From Cupriavidus agavae (lineage in GTDB: Bacteria > Pseudomonadota > Gammaproteobacteria > Burkholderiales > Burkholderiaceae): a DNA stretch of 64,000 nucleotides. A program made the position numbers and the translations under genes. Under the pieces are notes generated by a model. It had not been told where the DNA came from and searched no databases. It worked only from the letters and a program-made list of their open reading frames with translations. Location of the stretch: positions 186,001 to 250,000 of the forward strand of contig NZ_SGXM01000005.1 of assembly GCF_004217045.1 (NCBI RefSeq), given 5' to 3'. Positions 58,101-64,000 of the stretch are shown here, piece by piece (within the stretch, counting starts at the first letter, position 1; each line of letters starts with the position of its first letter).

Positions 58101-58917
58101 GGCGGACGTGAATCCGGTCCGCGCCCGCGTGCTGGCCGAGCAGCAGGCGCTGGAGGCGCAGGGCGTGCCGCCCGGGGCCGCGCAGGACCGGGCGTGCTGG
58201 CGCGTGTTCGGCGCCCGGCCCGGCGACTATGGCACCGGCCTGCAGGCGTTGATCGACGGCCGGCACTGGCAGACCGACGCGGACCTGGCGCGGGCCTATC
58301 TGGACGCGGGCGGCTTCGCCTACGGGCAGCGGCTCGATGGCGTACAGGCGCACGAGACGTTCGCGGCACGGTTGGCCGGCATCGACGCCGTGGTGCAGAA
58401 CCAGGACAACCGCGAGCACGATATCCTCGACGCCAACGACTACTACCAGTTCCAGGGCGGCATGGTGGCCGCCGTGCGCCACCTTGGCGGCGCCCAGCCG
58501 GCCATCTACCACGGCGACCACGCCAACCCGGCCGCGCCGCGCGTGCGCACGCTCGGCGAGGAAATCGCCCGGGTGATCCGCACCCGCGTGGTGAACCCGA
58601 AATGGATCGACGGCGTACGCCGGCACGGCTACAAGGGCGCCTTCGAGATGGCCGCGACGGTGGACTACCTGTTTGGCTACGACGCCACGGCGCGCGTGGT
58701 GGGCGACCACCAGTACGCGCTGGTGGCCGACGCCTATGTGCACGACGCCGCCAACCGCGACTTTCTGGCCCGGCACAACCCACGTGCGCTGCAAGGCATC
58801 TGCGAGCGCCTGCTGGAAGCGATGGAGCGCGGCCTGTGGCAGGCGCCCGGCGACCACCGGGCGCGCATCGAACATCATCTGCTCGACAACGAACAGCGTC
58901 TGGAAGGACAGTCATGA
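55123..58917 (+). CDS. cobN: Cobaltochelatase large subunit CobN
   Basis: 1264-aa cytoplasmic large subunit that binds hydrogenobyrinic acid a,c-diamide and cobalt in the late-insertion cobalamin pathway. Family motifs: V-H-V-G-K-H-G-N-L-E-W-L-P-G-K, L-P-T-G-R-N and the N-P-K-W-I region near the C-terminus. No signal peptide. It sits between cobW (3-nt gap) and the chelatase ATPase gene (ATGA overlap), so the three are one transcript. Confidence 0.94.
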   Translation: MHLLSTRPGGFVEDASVVLRIEQTPGDIVVLSAADTTLALLAGAVPGLGSGFPSVRLANQMYLRQPASLDLYIDEVLRHARVVVVDHLGGESDWAYGLERLPELARARGQLLVVFSGDLAEDDNLARRGNAPAELSHQLWRYLREGGAANAGQFFRCLADHAFPDLSAGTEPALPPQVVPQAALYHRAHGVATVQDWQREWAARGLDGAPVVPLLFYRSHLQAGNTDVFDAVADALLDAGLCPLPLAVSSLKEPLCREVLQRLCDDLPVALVLNTTAFAVASLDSAGEADAPLAGDAPVLQVILSGGNREDWLADAQGLSTRDVAMHVALPEVDGRIITRAISFKGLAWRCPHTQVDVVRYQPDPERVRFVVELARRWCRLRTLPAAQKRVALILANYPASEGRIGNGVGLDTPASVVRILQRLGEEGFALGPLPADGDALLRGLTRGVTNDLGQHAWRPAFQSLSMADYLSWFDQLPQASRDAIAARWGAPEADPMVRDGRFMIAGVRTGNVFVGIQPARAYGVDGHASYHDAELVPPHGYLAFYFWLRHVFGIDAVVHVGKHGNLEWLPGKSVALAASCWPDAILGPTPHLYPFIVNDPGEGAQAKRRAQAVIVDHLMPPLTRAENYGPLQDLERQVDEYYEALTVDPRRAKLLRREILQSIVGQQLHRELGLDAPASNDDEDALLNRTDAWLCELKESQIRDGLHVFGESPTGRQRRDTLAALARFPVGDGADGRAGLLGALAADLSLGFDPLDADWAAPWTGPRPAVLAELDSGPWRHCGDTRERLELLALRLLDDDAAPPAMPQAAAVLARLRGEVAPRLDACGPQELAQLAHGLDGRFVPPGPSGAPSRGRPDVLPTGRNFYSVDTRAVPTRTAWTLGLRSASQLIERHLQEHGEYPRAVGLSVWGTATMRTGGDDIAQAMALLGVRPKWAPGSHRVVDFEILPMAIFDRPRVDVTLRVSGFFRDAFANLVALFDAAVRAVAALDEPADVNPVRARVLAEQQALEAQGVPPGAAQDRACWRVFGARPGDYGTGLQALIDGRHWQTDADLARAYLDAGGFAYGQRLDGVQAHETFAARLAGIDAVVQNQDNREHDILDANDYYQFQGGMVAAVRHLGGAQPAIYHGDHANPAAPRVRTLGEEIARVIRTRVVNPKWIDGVRRHGYKGAFEMAATVDYLFGYDATARVVGDHQYALVADAYVHDAANRDFLARHNPRALQGICERLLEAMERGLWQAPGDHRARIEHHLLDNEQRLEGQS

Positions 58918-59975
58918 AGGACCAGCCCATGCGCCCGATTTTCCCGTTCAGTGCCCTGGTGGGGCAGGACACGCTGCAACTGGCGCTGCTGCTGGCGGCC
59001 GTCGATCCCGCCATCGGCGGCGTGCTGGTGACCGGCCCGCGCGGCACGGCCAAGTCCACGGCGGCGCGCGCGCTGGCCGAACTGCTGCCGCACGGCCAGT
59101 TCGTGACGCTGCCGCTCGGGGCCAGCGAGGAACAGCTGACCGGCACGCTCGATCTCTCCCACGTCCTGCAGCAGGGCGAGGTGCGCTTCCGGCCGGGGCT
59201 GCTGGCGCGCGCCCACGATGGCGTGCTCTACGTGGATGAGGTGAACCTGCTGCCCGACCCGCTGGTGGACCAGTTGCTCGACGTGGCGGCCAGCGGCGTG
59301 AACGTGGTGGAGCGCGATGGCGTCTCGCACGAGCATGCGGCGCGGTTCGTGCTGGTGGGCACGATGAACCCGGAGGAGGGCGAACTGCGCCCCCAGTTGC
59401 TGGACCGCTTCGGGCTGGCGCTGGCACTGGACAACTACGGCGATGCCGCCGCGCGGCAGGCCATCGTGCGGGCGCGGCTCGCCTTCGATACCGATCCGGC
59501 GGCCTTCCGCGCGGCCGTGGCGGCGCGGCAGCAGGCGCTGGCCGCGCAGGTGGTGCGGGCCCGTGCGGCGTTGCCCGGCCTGCCGTTCGGCGGCGAAGTC
59601 CACGATCACGTCAGCGCGCTGTGCCTGGCGGCCCACGTAGATGGCGTGCGCGCCGACCTCGTCATGCTCCGGGCCGCTCGGGCGCTGGCGGCATGGCGCG
59701 GCGCCGATGACATCACGCCGGGCCATGTCGACGAGGTGGCCGAACTCGTGCTGTACCACCGTCGCCATGCCGGCGCGCCGCCGCAGCCGTCGCCGCAGCC
59801 GTCGCCGCAGCCGTCGCCGCAGCCGCCCCAACCGCAGCAGGCGGGCAACGATGGCCCGGCAGAAGCCTCGGCGCCGGCAGACCCGTGGGGCGCGCTGCCG
59901 CCGCCCCAGCCGGGGGTGACCGACGTCAAGCCGCTCAAGCCGTTTGCCGGGGGCCACGCCCCAAAAAAAGCCTGA
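58914..59975 (+). CDS. Chelatase small subunit (ChlI/BchI-like AAA+), unshifted product
   Basis: 353-aa AAA+ ATPase: Walker A G-P-R-G-T-A-K-S, Walker [11 protein letters not shown] and sensor G-T-M-N-P-E-E-G. It ends with a Pro-rich linker of Q-P-S-P repeats and the stop TGA at 59973-59975. The unshifted product works as the small motor subunit of the cobalt chelatase. The stop is 3 nt after an A7 run that permits -1 frameshifting into the von Willebrand domain (next entry). ATG overlaps the cobN stop. Confidence 0.9.
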   Translation: MKDQPMRPIFPFSALVGQDTLQLALLLAAVDPAIGGVLVTGPRGTAKSTAARALAELLPHGQFVTLPLGASEEQLTGTLDLSHVLQQGEVRFRPGLLARAHDGVLYVDEVNLLPDPLVDQLLDVAASGVNVVERDGVSHEHAARFVLVGTMNPEEGELRPQLLDRFGLALALDNYGDAAARQAIVRARLAFDTDPAAFRAAVAARQQALAAQVVRARAALPGLPFGGEVHDHVSALCLAAHVDGVRADLVMLRAARALAAWRGADDITPGHVDEVAELVLYHRRHAGAPPQPSPQPSPQPSPQPPQPQQAGNDGPAEASAPADPWGALPPPQPGVTDVKPLKPFAGGHAPKKA

Positions 59976-60664
59976 GCCACCGGCGCGCGCCCGAGCCGGA
60001 ACGGTCGGGCGGCATCCGGTGGCAGGCCGCGCGCCCGGTTTCGGCCCGCAGCGCCCCGCGCGGCGTGGCATCGGGCACGTGCGTCCACTGGCCCCGCACA
60101 CTGGCGGCCCGTGGCACCGCGCCGCTCGATCCGTCCCATCTGCGCTTCCGCCGCACCGACCCGCGCGGCGGCGTGCTGCATTGCGTGGTGCTGGACTGCT
60201 CCGGCTCGATGGCGCATGGCGAGCCGCTGGCGCTGGCCAAGGGCGTGCTGCTCCGGCTGCTGGAACGCGCCTACCAGACCCGCGCCGAGGTGGCGCTGGT
60301 CTGCTTCGCCGCCGGCCACGCCGAGGTGCGTCTGGCCCCGTCACGCGCCCGGCGCTGGAACGATGACTGGGTCCGCCCGATCACCGGGGGCGGCGGCACG
60401 CCGCTGGCGCTCGGCCTGGCCCGCGCCGATCAGCTACTGGCCCGGCAAGCGCGCCAGCGCCCCGGCCAGCAGCGCTGGCTCTGGCTGCTGACCGATGGCC
60501 GCAGCACCGAATCGCCACCCCGCCCGGCATGGGCCGATCACGTGGTGGTGGTGGACGTGGAGCGGAACCCGGTGCCGCTGGGCCGCTGCCGGCATCTGGC
60601 GGACGGGTGGGGCACCGAGTACCGCAGCGCCGAAGCCGCCATCGCGGACCCGCGCTTGCCCTAA
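58914..60664 (+). CDS. chlD: Chelatase medium subunit (ChlD-like AAA+ and VWA), -1 frameshift product
   Basis: Join 58914-59969 and 59969-60664: 583 aa. The first 352 residues are the AAA+ domain with Pro-rich linker, as in the previous entry. After the slip at A-AAA-AAA the protein reads S-L-S-H-R-R and runs into a von Willebrand/integrin-I domain with [22 protein letters not shown] and L-L-T-D-G-R-S. The architecture and length match ChlD/BchD medium subunits. The only alternative start for the VWA part is GTG 59885 with no ribosome site. Programmed frameshifting in chlD to give both subunits is reported for many cobalamin producers. Confidence 0.8.
59949..60023 (+). promoter_or_regulatory. 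-1 programmed ribosomal frameshift signal
   Basis: Slippery heptamer A-AAA-AAA at 59963-59969, in phase as CCA AAA AAA. A possible SD-like G5 run at 59949-59953 lies 9 nt upstream. A 6-nt spacer (59970-59975) contains the 0-frame TGA. A hairpin follows: outer stem GCCACCGG (59976-59983) with CCGGTGGC (60016-60023), inner stem CGCCCGA/TCGGGCG and a CCG/CGG tip. Confidence 0.82.
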
Positions 60665-60738
60665 AGTTCTCCTTGCGCCCGGCCGTTAGCCCATCGATAC
60701 CCCGGACAAACGCGGGAAAACGAGGAGCGGAAGGCATC

Positions 60739-61833
60739 ATGGCTTGGGACAACTTGAGTATGCGCACCCGATTGGGGGCGGCTTTTGGCGTAAATGTGGT
60801 GCTGGTGGCCGTGTTGACGACGCTGGCACTGGGCCAGGTGGCCGATGGCGGTACGCGGGGGTGGATCTGGGGGATCGGGCTGGCCGTGCCGGTGCTGAGC
60901 CTGGTGTTCTGGTTCCGGCTCGTGGGCGCCATCGAGGTGCCGCTCAAGGAGGCGGAATTCATCGCCGAGACCGTGGCGGCCGGCGACCTGAGCAAGGATT
61001 TCGAGACCGAGCGCGGCGGCGATTTCGGCCGGCTGCTGGGCGGGCTGGGCGAGATGGAGGACATGCTGACCGAACTGGTGACGCGCATCAAGGCGGCCAG
61101 CGACTCGATCTCGTCGGCCTCGCAGCAGATCGCCGTGGGCAACACCGATCTCTCGCAGCGCACCGAGGAGCAGGCGGCCACGCTGGAGCAGACCGCGTCG
61201 AGCATGGGCGAACTGACGGCCATGGTGAAGCAGAACACCGAGCGCGCCCGGGCGGCCAACGGGCTGGCCGATGCGGCGTCGGGCATCGCCGAGCGCGGCG
61301 GCACGATCGTCAGCGATGTGGTGACCACCATGGACGCCATCAGCGCCAGCTCGCGCAAGGTCACGGACATCATTGCCGTGATCGAGGGGATTGCGTTCCA
61401 GACCAATATCCTGGCGCTCAACGCCGCCGTGGAAGCGGCGCGCGCCGGCGAGCAGGGGCGCGGCTTTGCCGTGGTGGCCGGCGAGGTGCGCACGCTGGCC
61501 CAGCGCAGCGCGGCCGCCGCGAAGGAAATCAACGTGCTGATCAGCGATTCGGCGCGGCAGGTGGAAAGCGGCTCGGCGCTGGTGGGCCGCGCCGGCCAGA
61601 CCATGGACGAGATCGTGCAGGCGGTGCGCCGCGTGACCCAGATCCTCGGCGAGATCGCCGCGGCGTCCGAACATCAGAGCGAAGGCATCGCGCAGGTCAA
61701 CGTGGCCGTCACGCAGATGGACGACGTGACGCAGCAGAACGCGGCGCTGGTGGAGGAGGCGGCGGCCGCCTCGTCCGCGCTGGCCGATCAGGCCCAGGCA
61801 TTGCAGAAGGTGGTGGGCGAGTTCAGGCTCTGA
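60739..61833 (+). CDS. Methyl-accepting chemotaxis protein
   Basis: 364-aa chemoreceptor: two transmembrane helices (about residues 15-30 and 42-58) with only a ~12-residue periplasmic loop, so no ligand domain. A HAMP-like segment follows and a signalling domain from about residue 130 with the hairpin tip [20 protein letters not shown]. It may sense membrane or redox state, or act through partner proteins. GAGGAG and GGAAGG precede the ATG. Confidence 0.93.
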   Translation: MAWDNLSMRTRLGAAFGVNVVLVAVLTTLALGQVADGGTRGWIWGIGLAVPVLSLVFWFRLVGAIEVPLKEAEFIAETVAAGDLSKDFETERGGDFGRLLGGLGEMEDMLTELVTRIKAASDSISSASQQIAVGNTDLSQRTEEQAATLEQTASSMGELTAMVKQNTERARAANGLADAASGIAERGGTIVSDVVTTMDAISASSRKVTDIIAVIEGIAFQTNILALNAAVEAARAGEQGRGFAVVAGEVRTLAQRSAAAAKEINVLISDSARQVESGSALVGRAGQTMDEIVQAVRRVTQILGEIAAASEHQSEGIAQVNVAVTQMDDVTQQNAALVEEAAAASSALADQAQALQKVVGEFRL

Positions 61834-61851
61834 GCGCCCGGCAGGCCGGCG

Positions 61852-62730
61852 TCAGAGCTTGCCGGTGGCCAGCCATTGCGCCACCGGCGCCCAGAAGGTC
61901 TTCATGAAGGCCGCCTCGATGGCCGCGTTGTGCGGCAGTTGCTCGAACACCACCAGCCGGCTCGGGCCCGGTATGGCGCGGGCCAGGTGCTGCATGTGGT
62001 GAAACGGAATCGTGGCGTCGAGCCGGCTGTGTACCAGCATCACCGGCAGCCGCAGCTTGCGCACGCGGGCGATGTTGTTCCACGGATCGGGCAGCGCCCA
62101 GGCTACCCAGCGCGATACCAGCCCCTTGGCCACGGCGGCGGCGCGGGCCGAAGAAAACCCCGCACCCACGATCACGCCATCGGGCTGCGGCTGCAGCGAG
62201 CCCACCACGTCGAGCATCACGCCGCTGCCCAGCGAATATCCCATCACGTAATGGCGTGCGGCCGCCGATGACGCCTCGCGGAACTGCAGGTACGCCGCCA
62301 GCGCGTCCTCGCGCAGCCGGCGCACGCTGGGCGTGCCGGTGCTGCTGCCATAGCCGCTGTAGTCGAACACGAAGGAACTGATGCCCGCGCCGTGCAGCAG
62401 GGCCTGCACGGGCGCCCAGTCGGCTAGGCACTCGTCGTTGCCGTGAAACACCGCCAGCGCGGGCGCTGCCGGGTCGGGGGCGGGTACCCACGACGCCTGC
62501 AGCGTGCGGTCGCCGCTGTGGAACGTGAACTGGCGCGAGGCCACGCCGAGGTCGTCGGGCGTCAGCGATCCGACCGGGCAGGGCTCGAACGCATCGCGCT
62601 CCACGGCCCGGTACAGCAGCAGGCGGCCAAAGGACGCGGCGGCCGCCAGCCCGGCCAGCCCGAACGCGCCCGCCAGCCAGTGCCAGCCGGGGCGGCGGGT
62701 CTCGGAAACGGGGGGCAGCGGGGGTGTCAT
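61852..62730 (-). CDS. Alpha/beta hydrolase, membrane-anchored
   Basis: 292-aa hydrolase with an N-terminal hydrophobic segment (about 17-36) that may anchor it facing the periplasm. H-G-N-D-E-C (oxyanion region), nucleophile G-Y-S-L-G-S-G, Asp in H-S-R-L-D-A-T-I-P and His in L-P-H-N-A-A-I. BAAT/serine-aminopeptidase-like fold; substrate unknown. It converges on the chemoreceptor gene with an 18-nt gap. Confidence 0.88.
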   Translation of the reverse strand: MTPPLPPVSETRRPGWHWLAGAFGLAGLAAAASFGRLLLYRAVERDAFEPCPVGSLTPDDLGVASRQFTFHSGDRTLQASWVPAPDPAAPALAVFHGNDECLADWAPVQALLHGAGISSFVFDYSGYGSSTGTPSVRRLREDALAAYLQFREASSAAARHYVMGYSLGSGVMLDVVGSLQPQPDGVIVGAGFSSARAAAVAKGLVSRWVAWALPDPWNNIARVRKLRLPVMLVHSRLDATIPFHHMQHLARAIPGPSRLVVFEQLPHNAAIEAAFMKTFWAPVAQWLATGKL

Positions 62731-62865
62731 GTGATAACCGTAGCACTTGGCGACGGAAAGAAAAGGGTGCGGGCGCCCGCGCCGACGCCGGTATCCCTGA
62801 AATCGTCTGCCAAATCAGTCAGTTACCTGCGAGATAGCTGGCCTCAATCCACTCCATAGAAATCT

Positions 62866-62885
62866 TTTTCGTAGTTCTACGAAAA
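62866..62885. promoter_or_regulatory. Perfect 20-bp palindrome, possible operator
   Basis: TTTTCGTAG-TT-CTACGAAAA, 15 bp upstream of the first CTATCTA-type site. Different sequence class from it, so a second regulator may bind here. Confidence 0.5.
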
Positions 62886-62899
62886 TTCGCCTTGCTTAT

Positions 62900-62917
62900 C
62901 TATCTATAGGTAGATAG
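62900..62917. promoter_or_regulatory. Palindromic operator, copy 1 (CTATCTA-N4-TAGATAG)
   Basis: Perfect 7+4+7 inverted repeat, CTATCTA-TAGG-TAGATAG. Its spacing and symmetry suggest a TetR-type dimer site. Confidence 0.6.
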
Positions 62918-63042
62918 TATTCAGGCCATGGACAGCGACGCAGCGGCCGGAACGAGACAGAAACGGAACGGCGCAGCGGCAAAATCCACGCAACACCAGC
63001 CAGCACTAACCGGAGGCGGTCTTTTTTTTAGCCCTGGTCCTC

Positions 63043-63060
63043 TACCTAGCAGTAGATAGT
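63043..63060. promoter_or_regulatory. Palindromic operator, copy 2
   Basis: CTACCTA-GCAG-TAGATAG, one mismatch from copy 1, placed 104 bp before the ATG of the repeat protein. Confidence 0.55.
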
Positions 63061-63163
63061 AATGGGTGGCCAGGACCAAAAAACAGACCGCTCGATTGCA
63101 GCACAGACCCAGCCGGCCGATCCGACCACAACCAGGATCGAACGGCTACGCAAGGAGAGCATC

Positions 63164-63727
63164 ATGAACGCCAAGACCATCCTGACCGCCGCCGCCCTCG
63201 CCGCCGCTTTCGTGACGGGCGCCGCCCAGGCCGCACAACCCCAGGGCGATGCCTACGGCTACGCCTACCGCGTCAACGATCAGCGCAGCGCCTTCACGGA
63301 CGGTGCCCGGATCGGCAACCGCGACGTGTTCACCGACGGTGCCCGCATCGGCAACCGCGATGCCTTCACGGACGGTGCACGCATCAGCAACCGCGACGGC
63401 CTGACCGCCAGCCTGTCGAACCGCGACGTGTTCACCGACGGTGCCCGTATCGGCAACCGCGATGCCTTCACGGACGGCGCCCGCATCAGCAACCGCGACG
63501 GCCTGACCGCCAGCCTGACGCACCGCGACGTGTTCACGGACGGTGCCCGCATCGGCAACCGCGATGCCTTCACGGACGGTGCCCGCATCAGCAACCGCGA
63601 CGGCCTGACCGCCGGCCTGACGCACCGCGACGTGTACACGGACGGCGCCCGCGGCAACGGCCCCCGCAACCCGTACTACGACGGTGGCCGCTCGGTTGAC
63701 CCGTACACCGACGGCGCCCTGGCCTGA
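63164..63727 (+). CDS. Secreted F-T-D-G-A-R repeat protein
   Basis: 187-aa protein with a clear signal peptide (A-A-F-V-T-G-A-A-Q-A-A), AAGGAG before ATG 63164 and a mature part built almost wholly from F-T-D-G-A-R-I-[GS]-N-R-D-type repeats. Three 34-residue superunits are followed by a degenerate C-terminal unit ending Y-T-D-G-A-L-A. It lacks Cys; high Asp/Arg/Asn/Gly suggests a disordered or metal/ligand-coated chain. I do not know a proven function. Regular T-D-G-A-R motifs occur in Cupriavidus-type small secreted proteins, as I recall. It ends with a strong terminator. Confidence 0.8.
   Translation: MNAKTILTAAALAAAFVTGAAQAAQPQGDAYGYAYRVNDQRSAFTDGARIGNRDVFTDGARIGNRDAFTDGARISNRDGLTASLSNRDVFTDGARIGNRDAFTDGARISNRDGLTASLTHRDVFTDGARIGNRDAFTDGARISNRDGLTAGLTHRDVYTDGARGNGPRNPYYDGGRSVDPYTDGALA
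63323..63628 (+). repeat. Three tandem 102-bp repeats inside the F-T-D-G-A-R gene
   Basis: Units start at 63323, 63425 and 63527, each coding R-D-V-F-T-D-G-A-R-I-G-N-R-D then an A-F-T-D-G-A-R-I-S-N-R-D segment and G-L-T-A-x-L. Within each, a ~33-bp subunit repeats. Copy number is likely to vary between strains. Confidence 0.85.
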
Positions 63728-63777
63728 GCCCCGGCCCCTGTTTGCAAACTTCGCCATGACCTGGCGTTGACTCCGGT

Positions 63778-63817
63778 ACAGACGGGCATCCCACAAGGAT
63801 GCACGTCTGTTTTTTTA
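63778..63817 (+). terminator. Rho-independent terminator of the repeat-protein gene
   Basis: ACAGACG with CGTCTGT (63804-63810) and, inside, GCATCC with GGATGC around a 5-nt loop, then seven T. It ends 12 nt before the ATG of the 34-aa gene. Confidence 0.88.
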
Positions 63818-63828
63818 GGCGAACTACG

Positions 63829-63933
63829 ATGAAAACCTGGCTTGGCAACGATGCCCTGATCCTGGGCGGCTGGCTGGCGCTGTGTGCCGCCAGTGGTGCG
63901 GCCATCACGCTGGCGGTGCAGGGCGTGGTCTAG
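63829..63933 (+). CDS. 34-aa predicted membrane peptide
   Basis: Starts ATG 63829, ends TAG 63931-63933. One hydrophobic helix (L-I-L-G-G-W-L-A-L-C-A-A-S-G-A-A) with a lone AGG 9 nt upstream. It may be an independent small membrane protein or read-through. Too short to assign a family. Confidence 0.4.
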   Translation: MKTWLGNDALILGGWLALCAASGAAITLAVQGVV

Positions 63934-63974
63934 GCGGCGCAGCCATTGACTCCGGGAAATTCCCGGTTGAGTAT

Positions 63975-63992
63975 CTATCTTCGTGTAGATAA
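63975..63992. promoter_or_regulatory. Palindromic operator, copy 3 (imperfect)
   Basis: CTATCTT-CGTG-TAGATAA, same 7-4-7 spacing as copies 1 and 2, 42 bp past the 34-aa gene and near the window edge, so a target gene beyond 64,000 is possible. Confidence 0.45.
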
Positions 63993-64000
63993 AGTACCCA

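Larger units (their letters stand above)
62731..63163. other. Regulatory intergenic region before the repeat-protein gene
   Basis: 433 nt, AT-rich in the middle. It holds the 20-bp palindrome at 62866-62885, the 18-bp sites at 62900-62917 and 63043-63060, and a short hairpin ACCG-GAGG-CGGT with eight T at about 63010-63029. A 44-codon frame at 62928 has no ribosome site and is not called. Confidence 0.6.

Noticed and set aside
59885..60664. Independent VWA gene starting at GTG 59885
   Set aside because: No ribosome site, 91-nt overlap with the AAA+ gene, and it would lack the AAA+ half that every ChlD has. The slippery site gives a better explanation. It cannot be excluded as a minor start.
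62928..63062. 44-codon frame within the regulatory region
   Set aside because: No Shine-Dalgarno, overlaps an operator copy and a hairpin, low complexity.

Overview
The window is high-GC DNA (most coding lines are roughly 65-72% G+C) from a beta-proteobacterium of the Burkholderiaceae. The gene families (hopanoid hpn genes, a full pel operon, imuB-dnaE2, a T6SS vgrG island, cobN-chlD) best fit Cupriavidus or a close Ralstonia-like relative. Genus is an inference from gene content. No rRNA, tRNA, transposase, phage or CRISPR was seen.

Layout. 1-4.2 kb: SOS mutagenesis pair imuB (5' end missing) and dnaE2/imuC. 4.4-11.2 kb: type VI secretion cluster of vgrG, a PGAP1/Tle4-like lipase effector, a Tli4-like lipoprotein immunity protein and an unknown membrane protein. 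A low-GC block crosses the effector/immunity boundary. 11.2-14.8 kb (minus): hopanoid genes hpnG, shc and hpnD. 15.2 kb: cspA. 16.2-29.5 kb: complete pelABCDEFG exopolysaccharide operon, ended by a strong terminator. 29.7-32.8 kb: OmpR-type response regulator and CHASE2 histidine kinase. 33-42 kb: second hopanoid/lipid block (mlaA-like, hpnN, hpnM, hpnH, ispH, hpnA, hpnB), so pel sits inside an otherwise hopanoid locus. hpnA seems to use an ATT start codon. 42-49.5 kb: mixed housekeeping genes (small proteins, AGE-family epimerase, LysR-MFS pair, AAA ATPase, esterase). 49.9-60.7 kb: metal/cobalamin block with an exported, membrane-anchored CobN paralogue, cobW, a cytoplasmic cobN and a chlI/chlD-type chelatase gene. 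60.7-64 kb: a chemoreceptor, an alpha/beta hydrolase and a regulated-looking segment encoding a secreted protein built of F-T-D-G-A-R repeats, with three copies of an 18-bp palindrome.

How the parts work together. HpnD and Shc make hopene; HpnH and HpnG add and trim the adenosyl side chain; HpnA, HpnB, HpnM and HpnN modify or move hopanoids; IspH supplies isoprenoid precursor. Pel genes make, modify and export the cationic Pel polysaccharide under c-di-GMP control through PelD. CobW, CobN and the chelatase small and medium subunits form a cobalt-insertion machine.

The most striking element is at 59.95-60.02 kb. The small-subunit gene ends just after a seven-A slippery run. Its stop codon lies in a 6-nt spacer before a GC-rich nested hairpin, and a -1 shift fuses it to the von Willebrand domain. 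One gene therefore probably yields both chelatase subunits, a phenomenon reported for other chlD genes.
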